A DNA stretch of 64,000 bases from G965276765 sp965276825 (GCA_965276825.1 OZ255630.1:3100001-3164000); one strand, 5' to 3'. Shown: positions 52,289 through 61,098, counted from the stretch's first letter. Notes: generated by a model not told the origin, from the letters alone. Numbers and translations are program-made.

Positions 52289-53239
52289 GTGAGCCGGGTC
52301 ATCGGGACGTCCACGCCCCCCGCGGAGGGAGGGCCGCCGGTCGTCCTCGCCGGGCGGGGACCGGTGCTCGGCGGTCTGTGGCGGACGGCGCGCCCCCGGC
52401 AGTGGCTGAAGAATGTCCTGGTCCTCGCAGCTCCCGGGGCGGCCGGGGTGCTCACCGTCGGCCACGACCTGGCCAGGGTGGTGATCGCCACTGTGCTGTT
52501 CTGCGTGGTGTCGAGCGGCACCTACTTCCTCAACGACAGCGTCGACGCGGAGGCGGACCGGCTCCACGCCAGCAAGCGCCACCGGCCGATCGCCGCGGGA
52601 GTCGTCTCGGGGCGGACGGGCTACACGGTGGCGGTGGTGCTGCTAGCGGTCGGCGGGGGCCTGGGCGCGGTGCTCTCGTGGCGCCTCGGCGTGGTCTTCG
52701 CCCTCTACGTGGCCGTCCAGCTGGCCTACAGCTTCCGCCTGAAGCACATGGCCGTCTACGACCTCGGCTGCGTGGCCGCCGGCTTCGTGCTGCGGGCCAT
52801 CGCCGGCGCGGTCGCCGTGCCCGTGCCGGTGTCGGAGTGGTTCCTCATCGTCGCCACCTTCGGGAGCCTCATGATGGTGGTCGGCAAGCGGGTCGCCGAG
52901 CAGGCGGAGCTCGGCGCGGGCGCCGGCAGCCACCGGGCCACCCTCGCCCTCTACTCGCCTGCGTTCCTGCGCACCGTGCTGGCGGTGGCGGCCACCGGGG
53001 CGATCGTCGGCTACGTGCTGTGGGCCTTTGCCCTCCAGACCGCGCTCGAGCACCACCACGACCCGATCTGGTACCAGCTGTCGATCGTGCCGATGCTGCT
53101 GGCCCTCCTCCGCTACACCTACCTCGTCGAGGCCGGGCACGGTGCCAAGCCCGAGGACCTGGTGCTGAGCGACAAGTCCCTGGTCGTGCTCGGTTTGGTG
53201 TGGGCCGGCCTGTTCGCCACCGGCGTGTATGCCGCCTGA
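52289..53239 (+). CDS. Decaprenyl-phosphate phosphoribosyltransferase (DPPR synthase)
   Basis: 316 residues from GTG 52289, a UbiA-fold membrane enzyme. It moves phosphoribose from PRPP to decaprenyl phosphate, the first committed step to decaprenyl-phosphoryl-arabinose. Motifs: ARPRQWLKNVLVLAAPGAAG, the NDSVDAEADRLHASKRHRPI block (82-101) and YDLGCVAAGFVLRAIAGAVA with SEWFLI. The last 11 bp overlap the DprE1 gene, and DprE2 follows, which supports this assignment over other UbiA enzymes. Confidence 0.92.
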   Translation: MSRVIGTSTPPAEGGPPVVLAGRGPVLGGLWRTARPRQWLKNVLVLAAPGAAGVLTVGHDLARVVIATVLFCVVSSGTYFLNDSVDAEADRLHASKRHRPIAAGVVSGRTGYTVAVVLLAVGGGLGAVLSWRLGVVFALYVAVQLAYSFRLKHMAVYDLGCVAAGFVLRAIAGAVAVPVPVSEWFLIVATFGSLMMVVGKRVAEQAELGAGAGSHRATLALYSPAFLRTVLAVAATGAIVGYVLWAFALQTALEHHHDPIWYQLSIVPMLLALLRYTYLVEAGHGAKPEDLVLSDKSLVVLGLVWAGLFATGVYAA

Positions 53240-54677
53240 GGCGCAGCGCCGTGTGGAGGCGCTGACGGGATGGGGCCGCACGGCGCCGACCACGGCGGTG
53301 CTGCACCGGCCGGAGACGGTCGAGGCCGCCGACGTGCTGGTCGAGAAGGCCGGTGAGCGGGGGCTGATCGCCCGGGGTCTCGGCCGCAGCTACGGCGACG
53401 CCGCGCAAAATGGCGGGGGCGACGTCATCTGCACCACCTCGCTCGACCGGATCCTCGAGGTGGACCTGCCGCGGGCCACGGCGAGGGTCGAGGCCGGCGT
53501 CAGCCTGGACCGGCTGATGCGCACCCTGCTGCCGCTCGGGTTGTGGCCGGCGGTGAGCCCGGGGACCAGGCAGGTGACCGTCGGCGGAGCGGTGGCTGCG
53601 GACATCCACGGCAAGAACCACCACCGCGACGGCAGCTTCGGCGCGGCCGTGGAGTCGATCCTGCTCGACACGCCGGCGCTCGGTGGTCTGCGGGTCGGTC
53701 CCGGCGCCGACCCCGACGCGTTCTGGGCGACGACCGGGGGAATGGGCCTGACCGGGGTGGTGCTCGAGGCCACGCTCAGGCTCCTGCCCGTGGAGACGTC
53801 GATGATGCGGGTCGACAGCGAGCGGGTCAACGACCTCGACACGTTGATGGCCCGCATGGTCGAGACCGAGGCCGACCACCGCTACTCGGTGGCGTGGATC
53901 GACTGCCTGGCGTCGGGGGCGTCGCTCGGCCGGTCGATCCTCGAGCTCGGTGACCACGCCACCCGTGACGACCTGCCGGTCGGCTCCCGGGGTGCGGCGC
54001 GGGCCCTGCGCTTCGCACCCTTCGACCGGGCCGTCGCCCCGCCGTGGGCACCGTCGGGGCTGCTCAACCGGTGGACCATCGCCGCCTTCAACGAGCTGTG
54101 GTACCGCAAGGCCCCCAGGCGGGCCGAGGGCCACATCGTCCCGGCGGCGGCCTTCTTCCATCCCCTCGACCTGGTCAGGGGATGGAACCGGATCTACGGT
54201 CGGCGGGGCTTCCTGCAGTACCAGATGGTCGTGCCGGACGGCGCCGAGGCCACCCTGCGGTCGTCGATCGAGCGGCTGAGCGCGGCGCGGTGCGCGTCGT
54301 TTCTCGGTGTCCTCAAACGGTTCGGCGCAGCGGATCCCGGGCCGCTGTCGTTCCCGCGCACCGGCTGGACGCTCGCCCTCGACATCCCCTGCTCGGCGCC
54401 GGGGCTGGTCGCCCTGCTCGACGGGCTCGACGAGCTCGTCGTCGCCGCCGGCGGCCGGGTGTACCTGGCCAAGGACTCCCGGCTGCGCCCCGAGCTGCTC
54501 GAGGCGATGTACCCGGCGCTGCCGGCGTGGCGGGCGGTGCGGGACCGTCTGGACCCCGAGCGCACGCTGCGCTCCGACCTGGCCAGGCGCCTGCCCCTGC
54601 TCGACCCCTACCAACCCCGGGAGAACCGACGTGAGCGACCTTGGCTGCGGACCGACGAGCCGATGAGCGACCGGTGA
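53229..54677 (+). CDS. dprE1: Decaprenylphosphoryl-beta-D-ribose 2'-oxidase DprE1
   Basis: 482 residues. An FAD enzyme of the VAO/PCMH fold that oxidises the 2'-OH of decaprenyl-phosphoryl-ribose; with DprE2 it yields the arabinose epimer. FAD contacts: ARGLGRSYGDAAQNGG and VTVGGAVAADIHGKNHHRDG (His 127). The catalytic lysine region is GGRVYLAKDSRLRPE (Lys 415). At the position of the benzothiazinone-targeted cysteine (Cys 387 in M. tuberculosis, GWNxCVDF context) this protein has alanine, in GWTLALDIP (Ala 383). It overlaps DPPR synthase upstream by 11 bp and DprE2 downstream by GTGA. Confidence 0.94.
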   Translation: MPPEAQRRVEALTGWGRTAPTTAVLHRPETVEAADVLVEKAGERGLIARGLGRSYGDAAQNGGGDVICTTSLDRILEVDLPRATARVEAGVSLDRLMRTLLPLGLWPAVSPGTRQVTVGGAVAADIHGKNHHRDGSFGAAVESILLDTPALGGLRVGPGADPDAFWATTGGMGLTGVVLEATLRLLPVETSMMRVDSERVNDLDTLMARMVETEADHRYSVAWIDCLASGASLGRSILELGDHATRDDLPVGSRGAARALRFAPFDRAVAPPWAPSGLLNRWTIAAFNELWYRKAPRRAEGHIVPAAAFFHPLDLVRGWNRIYGRRGFLQYQMVVPDGAEATLRSSIERLSAARCASFLGVLKRFGAADPGPLSFPRTGWTLALDIPCSAPGLVALLDGLDELVVAAGGRVYLAKDSRLRPELLEAMYPALPAWRAVRDRLDPERTLRSDLARRLPLLDPYQPRENRRERPWLRTDEPMSDR

Positions 54678-55435
54678 AGGACGCCCTCGGCGCCGTGCAG
54701 TCGGTCCTCGTGCTCGGCGGGGCGTCGGAGATCGGGGTGGCCATCGCCGCCGAGCTGGCCGCCCCCCGTCATGCGTCCGTGGTGCTGGCCGGCCGCCGAC
54801 CCGAGGCCCTCGCCGCCGCGGCCGCCACCCTCGAGTCCCGGGGCGCCGGCGGGGTGTCGACGGTCGCGTTCGACGCCGCGGACCCTTCGGGCCACGACGC
54901 GACCGTGGAGGCCGCAGTCGCGGCGGTCGGCGACCTCGACGTGGTGGTCCTCGCCTTCGGCCTCCTCGGCGACCAGGGCGCCGACGAGGCCGGGGGCACG
55001 GGCGCGGTCGACGTGGCGACCACCAACTTCGTCGGCGGGATGTCCGCCGGCCTGGCCGTCGCCAGGCGCCTCCGGGCCCAGGGCCACGGCACGCTGGTCG
55101 TGCTCTCCTCCGTGGCCGGGGAGCGGGTCAGGAAGGCCAACTACATCTACGGCGCCACCAAGGCCGGCCTCGACGGCTTCGCCCAGGGCCTCGACGACGC
55201 CCTGGACGGCTCCGGCGCCCAGGTCCTCGTCGTGCGCCCCGGCTTCGTCAAGGGCCGCATGACCGCAGGCATGGACGCCGCCCCGATGGCGACCACGCCC
55301 GAGGCGGTGGCCAAGGCGACCGCGTCGGCGCTGGCCGCCGGTCGCCGGGTGGTGTGGGTGCCCGCGATCCTGCGCCTGGCGTTCGTGGTGTTCCGGCACC
55401 TGCCCCGCTGGGCGTGGCGCCGGCTGCCCGCCTGA
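54674..55435 (+). CDS. dprE2: Decaprenylphosphoryl-2-keto-beta-D-erythro-pentose reductase DprE2
   Basis: 253 residues from GTG 54674, overlapping the DprE1 stop. A short-chain dehydrogenase: nucleotide loop LVLGGASEIGVAIAAELA, the DAADPSGHD acidic segment, catalytic Ser in VVLSSVAGERVRKAN and the YxxxK pair in YIYGATKAGLDGFAQGLDDA. The C-terminus KGRMTAGMDAAPMATTPEAV and the hydrophobic tail match DprE2. It reduces the keto intermediate to decaprenyl-phosphoryl-arabinose, the donor for wall arabinans. Confidence 0.94.
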   Translation: MKDALGAVQSVLVLGGASEIGVAIAAELAAPRHASVVLAGRRPEALAAAAATLESRGAGGVSTVAFDAADPSGHDATVEAAVAAVGDLDVVVLAFGLLGDQGADEAGGTGAVDVATTNFVGGMSAGLAVARRLRAQGHGTLVVLSSVAGERVRKANYIYGATKAGLDGFAQGLDDALDGSGAQVLVVRPGFVKGRMTAGMDAAPMATTPEAVAKATASALAAGRRVVWVPAILRLAFVVFRHLPRWAWRRLPA

Positions 55436-55492
55436 CGATCCCCCGCCGAGCGCGGTCGGCGGCCGCGACGGGCGGCCGTTCCCCCTCCTGGC

Positions 55493-57712
55493 TCAGCCCA
55501 GGATGCGGATGACGATCACCGCGGTGTCGTCGTGGCGCTCGTCGCCTGCGGTCGCGATCAGGGCGTCCGCCACCGCCTCCACGCCGGCGGTCGACGTGGC
55601 CGACAGGGCCGCCACGACCCTCGCCAGGCCGTCGTCGATGTCCTCCCCCCGGCGCTCGATCAGGCCGTCGGTGAAGGCGACGAGGGTCGACCCCGGCCGC
55701 ACCTCGACCGACGCCGAGGTCCGCCCGGGCGCCTCGCTCACCCCGAGCAGCACGTCGTTGGCGACCTCGAGCACGGTGACGGTCCCGTCGGGCCGGCAGA
55801 GCATCGGTGGCGGATGGCCGGCCGACGCGTAGGTGAGCCGCCACGGACCATCGGCTCGAACGGGCCGCTCCAAGCGGCCGTAGAGCAGCGTGGCCAGGGA
55901 GCCGACGTCGAGGCCCTGGATGAGCCGGTCCACACGGTCGAGCACCCCGGCGGGCTCGACGCGCCCGTCGTCGGCGCTGGTCCACGAGACGGCGCGCAGC
56001 AGGCCCCGCAGGTGGCCCATGGTCGCAGCGGCGGCGATGTCGTGGCCCACCACGTCACCCGCGGCCACGCCGTAGGACCCGTCGGGGAGGGGGAGCAGCT
56101 CGTAGAAGTCCCCGCCCACGTCCGCGCTCACGTCCCCCGGCAGGTAGCGCACGGCGTGCTCGAGGCCGTCGACATCGGGGATCTGGGGGAGCAGGCTGCG
56201 CTGCAACGTCTCTGCGGCGCGGTGCTCGTGCTGGTAGAGCCTGGCGTTGTCGATGGTGAGGCCGGCCCTGCGCCCGAGGTCGGCGGCGACGTCGAGGTCG
56301 TCGTCGGTGTAGGTGCGCCCCGATGGCCCCGACACGAAGGTCATGGTGCCGAGGATCTGGCGACGCCTGGCCATCAGCGGCACCTGTATGACCGAGGCCA
56401 GGCCGAGCTCGCTGACCACCTGGCGCATCTCGGCGGAGGTGACGGAGCTCCTCCACTGCGATGCGTCGGCGTCGGCGACGAGGATCGGGTCGCCGTCGGC
56501 CAGGACCCGTCGCGTGCCCGAGCGCTGGGTCACCGCGGTCGGGAGCAGCTCGGCGTAGCGGGCCAGCAGCGACTCCTGGCCGGCGCGGTGGCGAAGCACC
56601 GTCCGCGTGATCCTCCCGGTGCCGTCGACGAGGATCACGACGACCCAGTCGGCCAGCCCGGGCACGGCCAGATCGGCGAGACGCTGGAGGGTCTCGTCGA
56701 TGTCGAGGGTCGACGCCAGCTGGGTGCTGGCCTCGGCCAGGAGCCCGAGGCGCTGCCTGGCCCGCTCGTTGTCCTGCCTGGCGATCCGCTCGGCCGCGTA
56801 GGCCCGCTCGCGCTCCGACTCGACCTCCATCCGCTCGGTCACATCGGCCTGCACACCGACGTAGCTGACCAGCCGGCCCTCCCCGTCGAACACCGGGCTC
56901 ACCGACACCTGGTTCCAGAAGGAGGTGCCGTCCTTGCGGTAGTTGAGCAGGGTCACCGTTGCCGGCGTCTGGGCGGCGATGGCGTCGCGGAGCTGCTCGA
57001 CCGCCTTCCGGTCGGTCGCCGGGCCCTGCAGGAACCGGCAGTTGCGACCCTGGACCTCCTCGAGCTCCCAGCCGGTCACCCGGGTGAACGCCGGGTTGAC
57101 CCAGGCCAGGGGGTTGTCGGCGCGGTGCGGGTGGGTGATGGTGAACGACAGGGCGGTGGCGCTGATGGCCCGGTCCCGCAACCCGGCCAGTGCGACTTCC
57201 TGGTCCGCCTCGCCGGACGGCTCGGCCACCTCGTGCAGCACGACGAGGGCCAGTTGCTCCCCATCGAGGGAGTGGGCGAGGGGAAACCCGGTGACCCAGA
57301 GGAGCCGAGCGGCGCGGTTGTCGCCGGCGGCCATCCTGACCGCGTCGCCGGCCACCGGGGAGCCGGTCGCCAGGCGCGACAGGGGGTTGCGGCTCGACGC
57401 CAGCGGCTCGCCCCCGACGCCGGTGAGCCCGGCCGCCGCGCCCCACTGGTCGACCGGCACCGGCAGCGGCTGGTCGGCCAGGGCGACCGCGGCCCGGTTG
57501 GCGTAGGTGACGGTCCCGACTGTCAGGTCGACCAGCAAGGTGGGGAACGGGACGTCGGAGAGGACGGTGGGCAGCACGCTGCTCGCCGGGTGGCCCTGCT
57601 GGCCGTCGGCCACGATCCGCCTGGCCGACTCGACCAGCGCCGCGGTGCCCCCGGTGTCGTCGGCGGCGTCGGGGGTGCACCCGCCGACCTCGTCCGGCGG
57701 TCGGCGCGACAT
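55493..57712 (-). CDS. PAS-LOV-GAF-SpoIIE phosphatase, putative blue-light sensor
   Basis: 739 residues from ATG 57712. A PAS-like region (about 45-160) is followed by a LOV domain (about 180-297). It has NPAFTRVTGWELEEVQGRNC, the photoactive Cys 225 in GRNCRFLQGP, the flavin-binding asparagines in LLNYRKDG and SFWNQ, and the glutamine in VSYVGVQADVTER. Then GAF (about 325-490) and a SpoIIE-type PP2C domain with ADVGGDFYELLPL and GVAAGDVVGHD. All residues needed for flavin photochemistry are present. I infer light-controlled dephosphorylation of an anti-anti-sigma factor, feeding the general stress response. Confidence 0.92.
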   Translation of the reverse strand: MSRRPPDEVGGCTPDAADDTGGTAALVESARRIVADGQQGHPASSVLPTVLSDVPFPTLLVDLTVGTVTYANRAAVALADQPLPVPVDQWGAAAGLTGVGGEPLASSRNPLSRLATGSPVAGDAVRMAAGDNRAARLLWVTGFPLAHSLDGEQLALVVLHEVAEPSGEADQEVALAGLRDRAISATALSFTITHPHRADNPLAWVNPAFTRVTGWELEEVQGRNCRFLQGPATDRKAVEQLRDAIAAQTPATVTLLNYRKDGTSFWNQVSVSPVFDGEGRLVSYVGVQADVTERMEVESERERAYAAERIARQDNERARQRLGLLAEASTQLASTLDIDETLQRLADLAVPGLADWVVVILVDGTGRITRTVLRHRAGQESLLARYAELLPTAVTQRSGTRRVLADGDPILVADADASQWRSSVTSAEMRQVVSELGLASVIQVPLMARRRQILGTMTFVSGPSGRTYTDDDLDVAADLGRRAGLTIDNARLYQHEHRAAETLQRSLLPQIPDVDGLEHAVRYLPGDVSADVGGDFYELLPLPDGSYGVAAGDVVGHDIAAAATMGHLRGLLRAVSWTSADDGRVEPAGVLDRVDRLIQGLDVGSLATLLYGRLERPVRADGPWRLTYASAGHPPPMLCRPDGTVTVLEVANDVLLGVSEAPGRTSASVEVRPGSTLVAFTDGLIERRGEDIDDGLARVVAALSATSTAGVEAVADALIATAGDERHDDTAVIVIRILG

Positions 57713-57719
57713 CGAGTGG

Positions 57720-57725
57720 ATCGTA
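57720..57725 (-). promoter_or_regulatory. -10 element of the LOV-SpoIIE gene, leaderless
   Basis: On the minus strand TACGAT is followed by 7 bp and the ATG at 57712. The spacing predicts a leaderless transcript, and there is no ribosome site. Confidence 0.5.
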
Positions 57726-57775
57726 ACGGAGGGCGCGGGCGGGCGATGGCGCCGTCGTCCTGCCTCTCGGCGCGC

Positions 57776-57807
57776 CGAAGGAGCCGGGGGGGTAACCGGC
57801 TCCTTCG
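57776..57807. promoter_or_regulatory. Perfect 12-bp inverted repeat in divergent promoter region
   Basis: CGAAGGAGCCGG (57776-57787) and its exact complement (57796-57807) are separated by 8 bp. The site lies between the LOV-SpoIIE gene and the divergent operon at 57934. No T tract follows on either side, and neither strand has an upstream gene to terminate, so an operator is more likely than a terminator. Confidence 0.45.
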
Positions 57808-57933
57808 AGACTGGAGCCCCGGTCGGAGGGGGGGTCCCGACGGGCTCCACCTGGTCTATCGGCACGGTCCCTCCGCAACTCGAGGGTTTGGCCGACGAAA
57901 TCCTCCGCGGGCGACCGGACCTACCATCGGAGG

Positions 57934-58071
57934 GTGCGAACGCTGCGTCGAGCCCTGGTTGCGTTGGTGACGACCCTGATCATCGCGGCGGTCGTCCGGG
58001 TCAGGGGGACGGGAGGCACCCCGCCCACGCGGGGTGGCTGGCGAGAGCTGCCCGTCTCCGAGCTCGACTGA
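57934..58071 (+). CDS. Very small membrane protein
   Basis: 45 residues from GTG 57934: VRTLRRALVALVTTLIIAAV contains one membrane helix preceded by arginines, then a short polar tail ending LPVSELD. A TACCAT at 57921-57926 lies 7 bp upstream of the start, so it may be leaderless; GGAGG directly before the GTG could also serve. It is 4 bp from the next gene and certainly co-transcribed with it. Tiny proteins of this layout occur in other actinobacteria, but no function is known to me. Confidence 0.6.
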   Translation: MRTLRRALVALVTTLIIAAVVRVRGTGGTPPTRGGWRELPVSELD

Positions 58072-58075
58072 CGGG

Positions 58076-59071
58076 GTGCGGGTCACCCTCGTCGGGCTGG
58101 GCGCCGTCGGCCGGCGGGTGGCCCGCCAGCTCATGGCTGATCCCGCCACGACCAGCGTGGTCGCGGTCCACCGCGACGACCGGCGGGCCGAGCTGGCCAC
58201 GGAAGGCCTCGACGACCGGCTGACCCTGCGGCGCGGCCGGGCCTCGTCGGTGCCCCCCGGCACCGACGTGGTCGTGATCACCCGACCCGAGCGGACCGTC
58301 AAGGTGGCCGAGGCCGCCCTCAGGGTCGGCGCCCACGTGGTCGCCGTCGCCGACAGCCCCGACGAGGTCCGCCGGCTGCTCGAGCTCGACGAGGTGGCCA
58401 GGGCGTCGGGTGTCACCGTCGCGGTCGGCGTGGCCATGGCCCCGGGGCTGAGCTGCCTGCTCGCCGGCTTCGGGGCCTCCCGGCTCGACCGGGTGACCGA
58501 GGTCCACGTGGCCAGCCACGGCACCGGCGGCCCTGCGTGCGCCCGCCGTCACCACGCCGCACTGCGCTCGGTCAGCACCGAATGGGTCGACGGCGAGTGG
58601 CGGCGTCGGCCCGGCGGCTCGGGCCGGGAGCTGGTCTGGTTCCCCGAGCCGGTCGGCGGCGCCGACTGCTACCGCGCCGACCTGGCCGACCCCGTCCTCC
58701 TGGTCCCGGCGTTTGGCGACGTCGAGCGGGTCACGGCCAAGCTGGAGGCGACCCGTCGCGACCGCCTCACCTCTCCGCTCCCGATGCTGCGACCGCCGCA
58801 CCGGGAGGGGACCGTGGGCGCGGTGCGCGTCGAGGTCAGGGGCCGCGTCGGGGGCGCCGCCGACTCGGTGGTGCTCGGCGGGTCGGGGCGACCGGCCATC
58901 GTCGCCGGCACCCTCGCCGCCCTGACGGCCCGCTGGGCGACCGACGGCCGCCTCGCTCCCGGCGCCGGCGGCATGGCTTCGCGCATCGACGACCACGGGG
59001 CGCTCCTGGCACTGATGGTGGCGAGGGGCATCTCGGTCGCCGAGTTTGGCGGCGGGGAGGGCGCGGCCTGA
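58076..59071 (+). CDS. Saccharopine dehydrogenase-like NAD-binding protein
   Basis: 331 residues from GTG 58076. The Rossmann loop is RVTLVGLGAVGRRVARQLMA, followed by the acidic/basic strand-2 end VVAVHRDDRR and the VVVITRPERTVKVAEAALRV segment. The middle ASGVTVAVGVAMAPGLSCLL is the conserved catalytic-domain entry of saccharopine dehydrogenase-type proteins. The C-terminal region keeps GTVGAVRVEVRGRVGGAADS. Reaction unknown; lysine biosynthesis is not implied. Confidence 0.78.
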   Translation: MRVTLVGLGAVGRRVARQLMADPATTSVVAVHRDDRRAELATEGLDDRLTLRRGRASSVPPGTDVVVITRPERTVKVAEAALRVGAHVVAVADSPDEVRRLLELDEVARASGVTVAVGVAMAPGLSCLLAGFGASRLDRVTEVHVASHGTGGPACARRHHAALRSVSTEWVDGEWRRRPGGSGRELVWFPEPVGGADCYRADLADPVLLVPAFGDVERVTAKLEATRRDRLTSPLPMLRPPHREGTVGAVRVEVRGRVGGAADSVVLGGSGRPAIVAGTLAALTARWATDGRLAPGAGGMASRIDDHGALLALMVARGISVAEFGGGEGAA

Positions 59072-59125
59072 TCGAGCGGCGCTCCCGGCTCGCTGGTCAC
59101 GTCGGTCAGGGGCCGCTGCTGCTGG

Positions 59126-59419
59126 TCAGGGGCGGCGGAACATCCGGATCACGCGGGGCATGCTCCAGCGGGAGCGCCAGTCGAAGTCGTCGGCCCAGCC
59201 GGCCCCGGCGACGGCCCGGTTGATCAGGGCCAGCGCGCCGGTGGCCCCCCAGTCGCCGGCGTCGGCGTGGAGGCGCCTGGCCAGGACGTCCCTCGCCGAC
59301 ACGATCGCCGCCCGGTCGCCGCCGGCGAGGTCGACGAGCTCGGAGACCGCGGCGTCCCTCGGAGCACCGGTCAGCTCGGTCGCCCGACGGAGGAGGAGCT
59401 GGGCGGTCGTCTCGGCCAT
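59126..59419 (-). CDS. Small hypothetical protein
   Basis: 97 residues from ATG 59419. Helical: TTAQLLLRRATELTGAPRDA and GGDRAAIVSARDVLARRLHA, ending DWRSRWSMPRVIRMFRRP. No motif recognised; the repeated helix pattern could be an oligomerisation module. It follows the monooxygenase-like gene by 10 bp on the same strand, so they are probably one operon. Confidence 0.65.
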   Translation of the reverse strand: MAETTAQLLLRRATELTGAPRDAAVSELVDLAGGDRAAIVSARDVLARRLHADAGDWGATGALALINRAVAGAGWADDFDWRSRWSMPRVIRMFRRP

Positions 59420-59429
59420 GGCCGGGAGG

Positions 59430-59738
59430 CTAGCGGGCGGTCCTGGCCCGCTCGTCGAAGTGCTCGACCACGGGCGGGGTGACGAAGAACGGCCCGACCA
59501 GGGCGCGCCACTCGCCCATGGCGGGCGACTCCCGGAACCCGACCACGTGCGCCTCGACCGACTCCCACTCGAAGAGGAGCAGGTACGTGCCGGGCGACTC
59601 CACACCCTTCAGCAGCCGGCCGCTGACGAAGCCGGGAGAGCGTTCGGGGATCAGGACGGCCTGGGCGAAGGCCTTCTCGAACTCGTCGGCCCGCTGAGGG
59701 TCGATGGTCAACACGGCGTGCTCGGTGATCACGCCCAC
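59430..59738 (-). CDS. Antibiotic biosynthesis monooxygenase-like (ABM) domain protein
   Basis: 102 residues from GTG 59738 or GTG 59732. Ferredoxin-like ABM fold: EHAVLTIDPQRADEFEKAFA, SPGFVSGRLLKGVESPGTYL and LLFEWESVEAHVVGFRESPA, ending in an FxxPPVVEHF segment. Members act as small oxygenases or bind heme or aromatic compounds; many have no assigned substrate. No partner in the vicinity points to one. Confidence 0.82.
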   Translation of the reverse strand: MGVITEHAVLTIDPQRADEFEKAFAQAVLIPERSPGFVSGRLLKGVESPGTYLLLFEWESVEAHVVGFRESPAMGEWRALVGPFFVTPPVVEHFDERARTAR

Positions 59739-59793
59739 GATGCAACCACAGCGGTGCGTGACGGATCGCCGCTCCGGGTAGGCGCACCGTGAG

Positions 59794-60720
59794 ATGCACG
59801 CCGCCGACCACCAGCCCGACCGCAGCACCGAAGCCGCCACCCCGTCCCGGTCCGGCGACGACGACGATCCGGGCGGCAAGGGGCCGGCTGGGAGCGCCGA
59901 GACCGACAGCGGGCACCGTGAGGAGGCCATCGAGCGCTCCTTCGACCGGATCCTCGACGAGGGCAAGCCCCGACTGGCCCGGCCGTGGCTCGACGTGCTG
60001 ATCACCGGTCTGGTCGGCGGCATCGAGGTGGCCTTCGGGATCCTGGCCTTTCTGTACGTGGAGGTCCAGACCGGCGACGGCCTCCTCGGCGGCCTGGCCT
60101 TCTCCATCGGCTTCATCGCCCTGCGTCTCGGCCACAGCGAGCTGTTCACCGAGGGTTTCCTGGTGCCGGTGACCGTCGTCGCCGCCGGCGAGGGCCGGCT
60201 CCGGGATCTGGCCAAGCTGTGGGTCGGCACGCTCGCCGGCAACCTGGCCGGCGGCCTGCTGATGGCGGTGATCATCGACGCCGCCTTCCCCACCCTGCAC
60301 CACCAGGCCGTCGAGGTGGGCGGCTACTACGTCCGGGCCGGCATCGACGCGCGGACCTTCTGCCTGGCCGTGCTGGCCGGTGCCGGCATCACCCTCCTCA
60401 CCCGCATGCAGCTCGGCACCGACGAGGAGGTGCCCAAGCTGGTCGCCTCGGTCGGCATCGCCTTCCTCCTCGCCGGTTTCCGCCTGTTCCACTCGGTGCT
60501 CGACTCGATCCTCGCCTTCACCGCCCTGCTGACCGACCACGCCACCTTCGGCTGGGCCGCGTGGGCCGGCTTCCTGGCCTGGGCGGTGCTCGGCAACGTG
60601 GTCGGCGGACTCGTGTTGACCACCGTGCTGCGCCTGGCCCGCAGCCGGGAGCGGATCTTCGACCACCGGGCGGCCAACGACCTGGCCGTCCCCGCCTCTG
60701 CGGCCAGGGAGCGCAGCTGA
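59794..60720 (+). CDS. Formate/nitrite transporter family protein (YfdC-like)
   Basis: 308 residues. A polar N-terminus of about 65 residues precedes six membrane segments. LITGLVGGIEVAFGILAFLY and GHSELFTEGFLVPVTVVAAG carry the helix breaks of the FNT fold, and KLWVGTLAGNLAGGLLMAVI with AWAVLGNVVGGLVLTTVLRL complete it. The absence of the strict pore histidine region of FocA and the long N-terminus point to the YfdC-like subgroup, whose substrate is not known. Confidence 0.86.
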   Translation: MHAADHQPDRSTEAATPSRSGDDDDPGGKGPAGSAETDSGHREEAIERSFDRILDEGKPRLARPWLDVLITGLVGGIEVAFGILAFLYVEVQTGDGLLGGLAFSIGFIALRLGHSELFTEGFLVPVTVVAAGEGRLRDLAKLWVGTLAGNLAGGLLMAVIIDAAFPTLHHQAVEVGGYYVRAGIDARTFCLAVLAGAGITLLTRMQLGTDEEVPKLVASVGIAFLLAGFRLFHSVLDSILAFTALLTDHATFGWAAWAGFLAWAVLGNVVGGLVLTTVLRLARSRERIFDHRAANDLAVPASAARERS

Positions 60721-61024
60721 CCGTCGGCGGCATGCGGGATCAGCCCGGCAGGGGCGTTTCGCTCTCAGGGGGATCGGTGCCGCCTACTGCCGGGCGGTGG
60801 ATGTCGTCGTCGAGCATCGCCCGTCCCACATCCGCACCCGCGGGGGCGGATTCTCGGGGCCTGGCGCCTCCGGCTGTTGTCGATCAGCCTGCCGGTGATG
60901 CCGGGCGGCCACGCCGTCGGTTCGTCCGGTTGGGCACCCGTTGGACGATGGCGAATCCCCGCGGTGGATCGGGAGAGGACCGCCGCTCGGAACGGCCAGT
61001 ACACTCGCACCGGTTCGACCACTC
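60721..61024. other. Intergenic upstream of tRNA-Ala
   Basis: About 300 bp with no gene. It must contain the tRNA promoter, but no convincing -35/-10 pair could be picked out. Confidence 0.4.
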
Positions 61025-61098
61025 GGGGACGTAGCTCAGTTGGCTAGAGCACCTGCTTTGCAAGCAGGGGGTCGTGGGTTCGAGTCCCATCGTCTCCA
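61025..61098 (+). tRNA. tRNA-Ala (anticodon TGC)
   Basis: A full cloverleaf of 74 nt. The acceptor stem GGGGACG pairs with CGTCTCC and contains the G3-U70 wobble that identifies alanine tRNAs. The D-arm is GCTCAGTTGGCTAGAGC and the anticodon stem CCTGC/GCAGG holds TTTGCAA. The T-arm is GTGGGTTCGAGTCCCAT and the discriminator A at 61098. CCA is not encoded (CCC follows). Confidence 0.95.
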
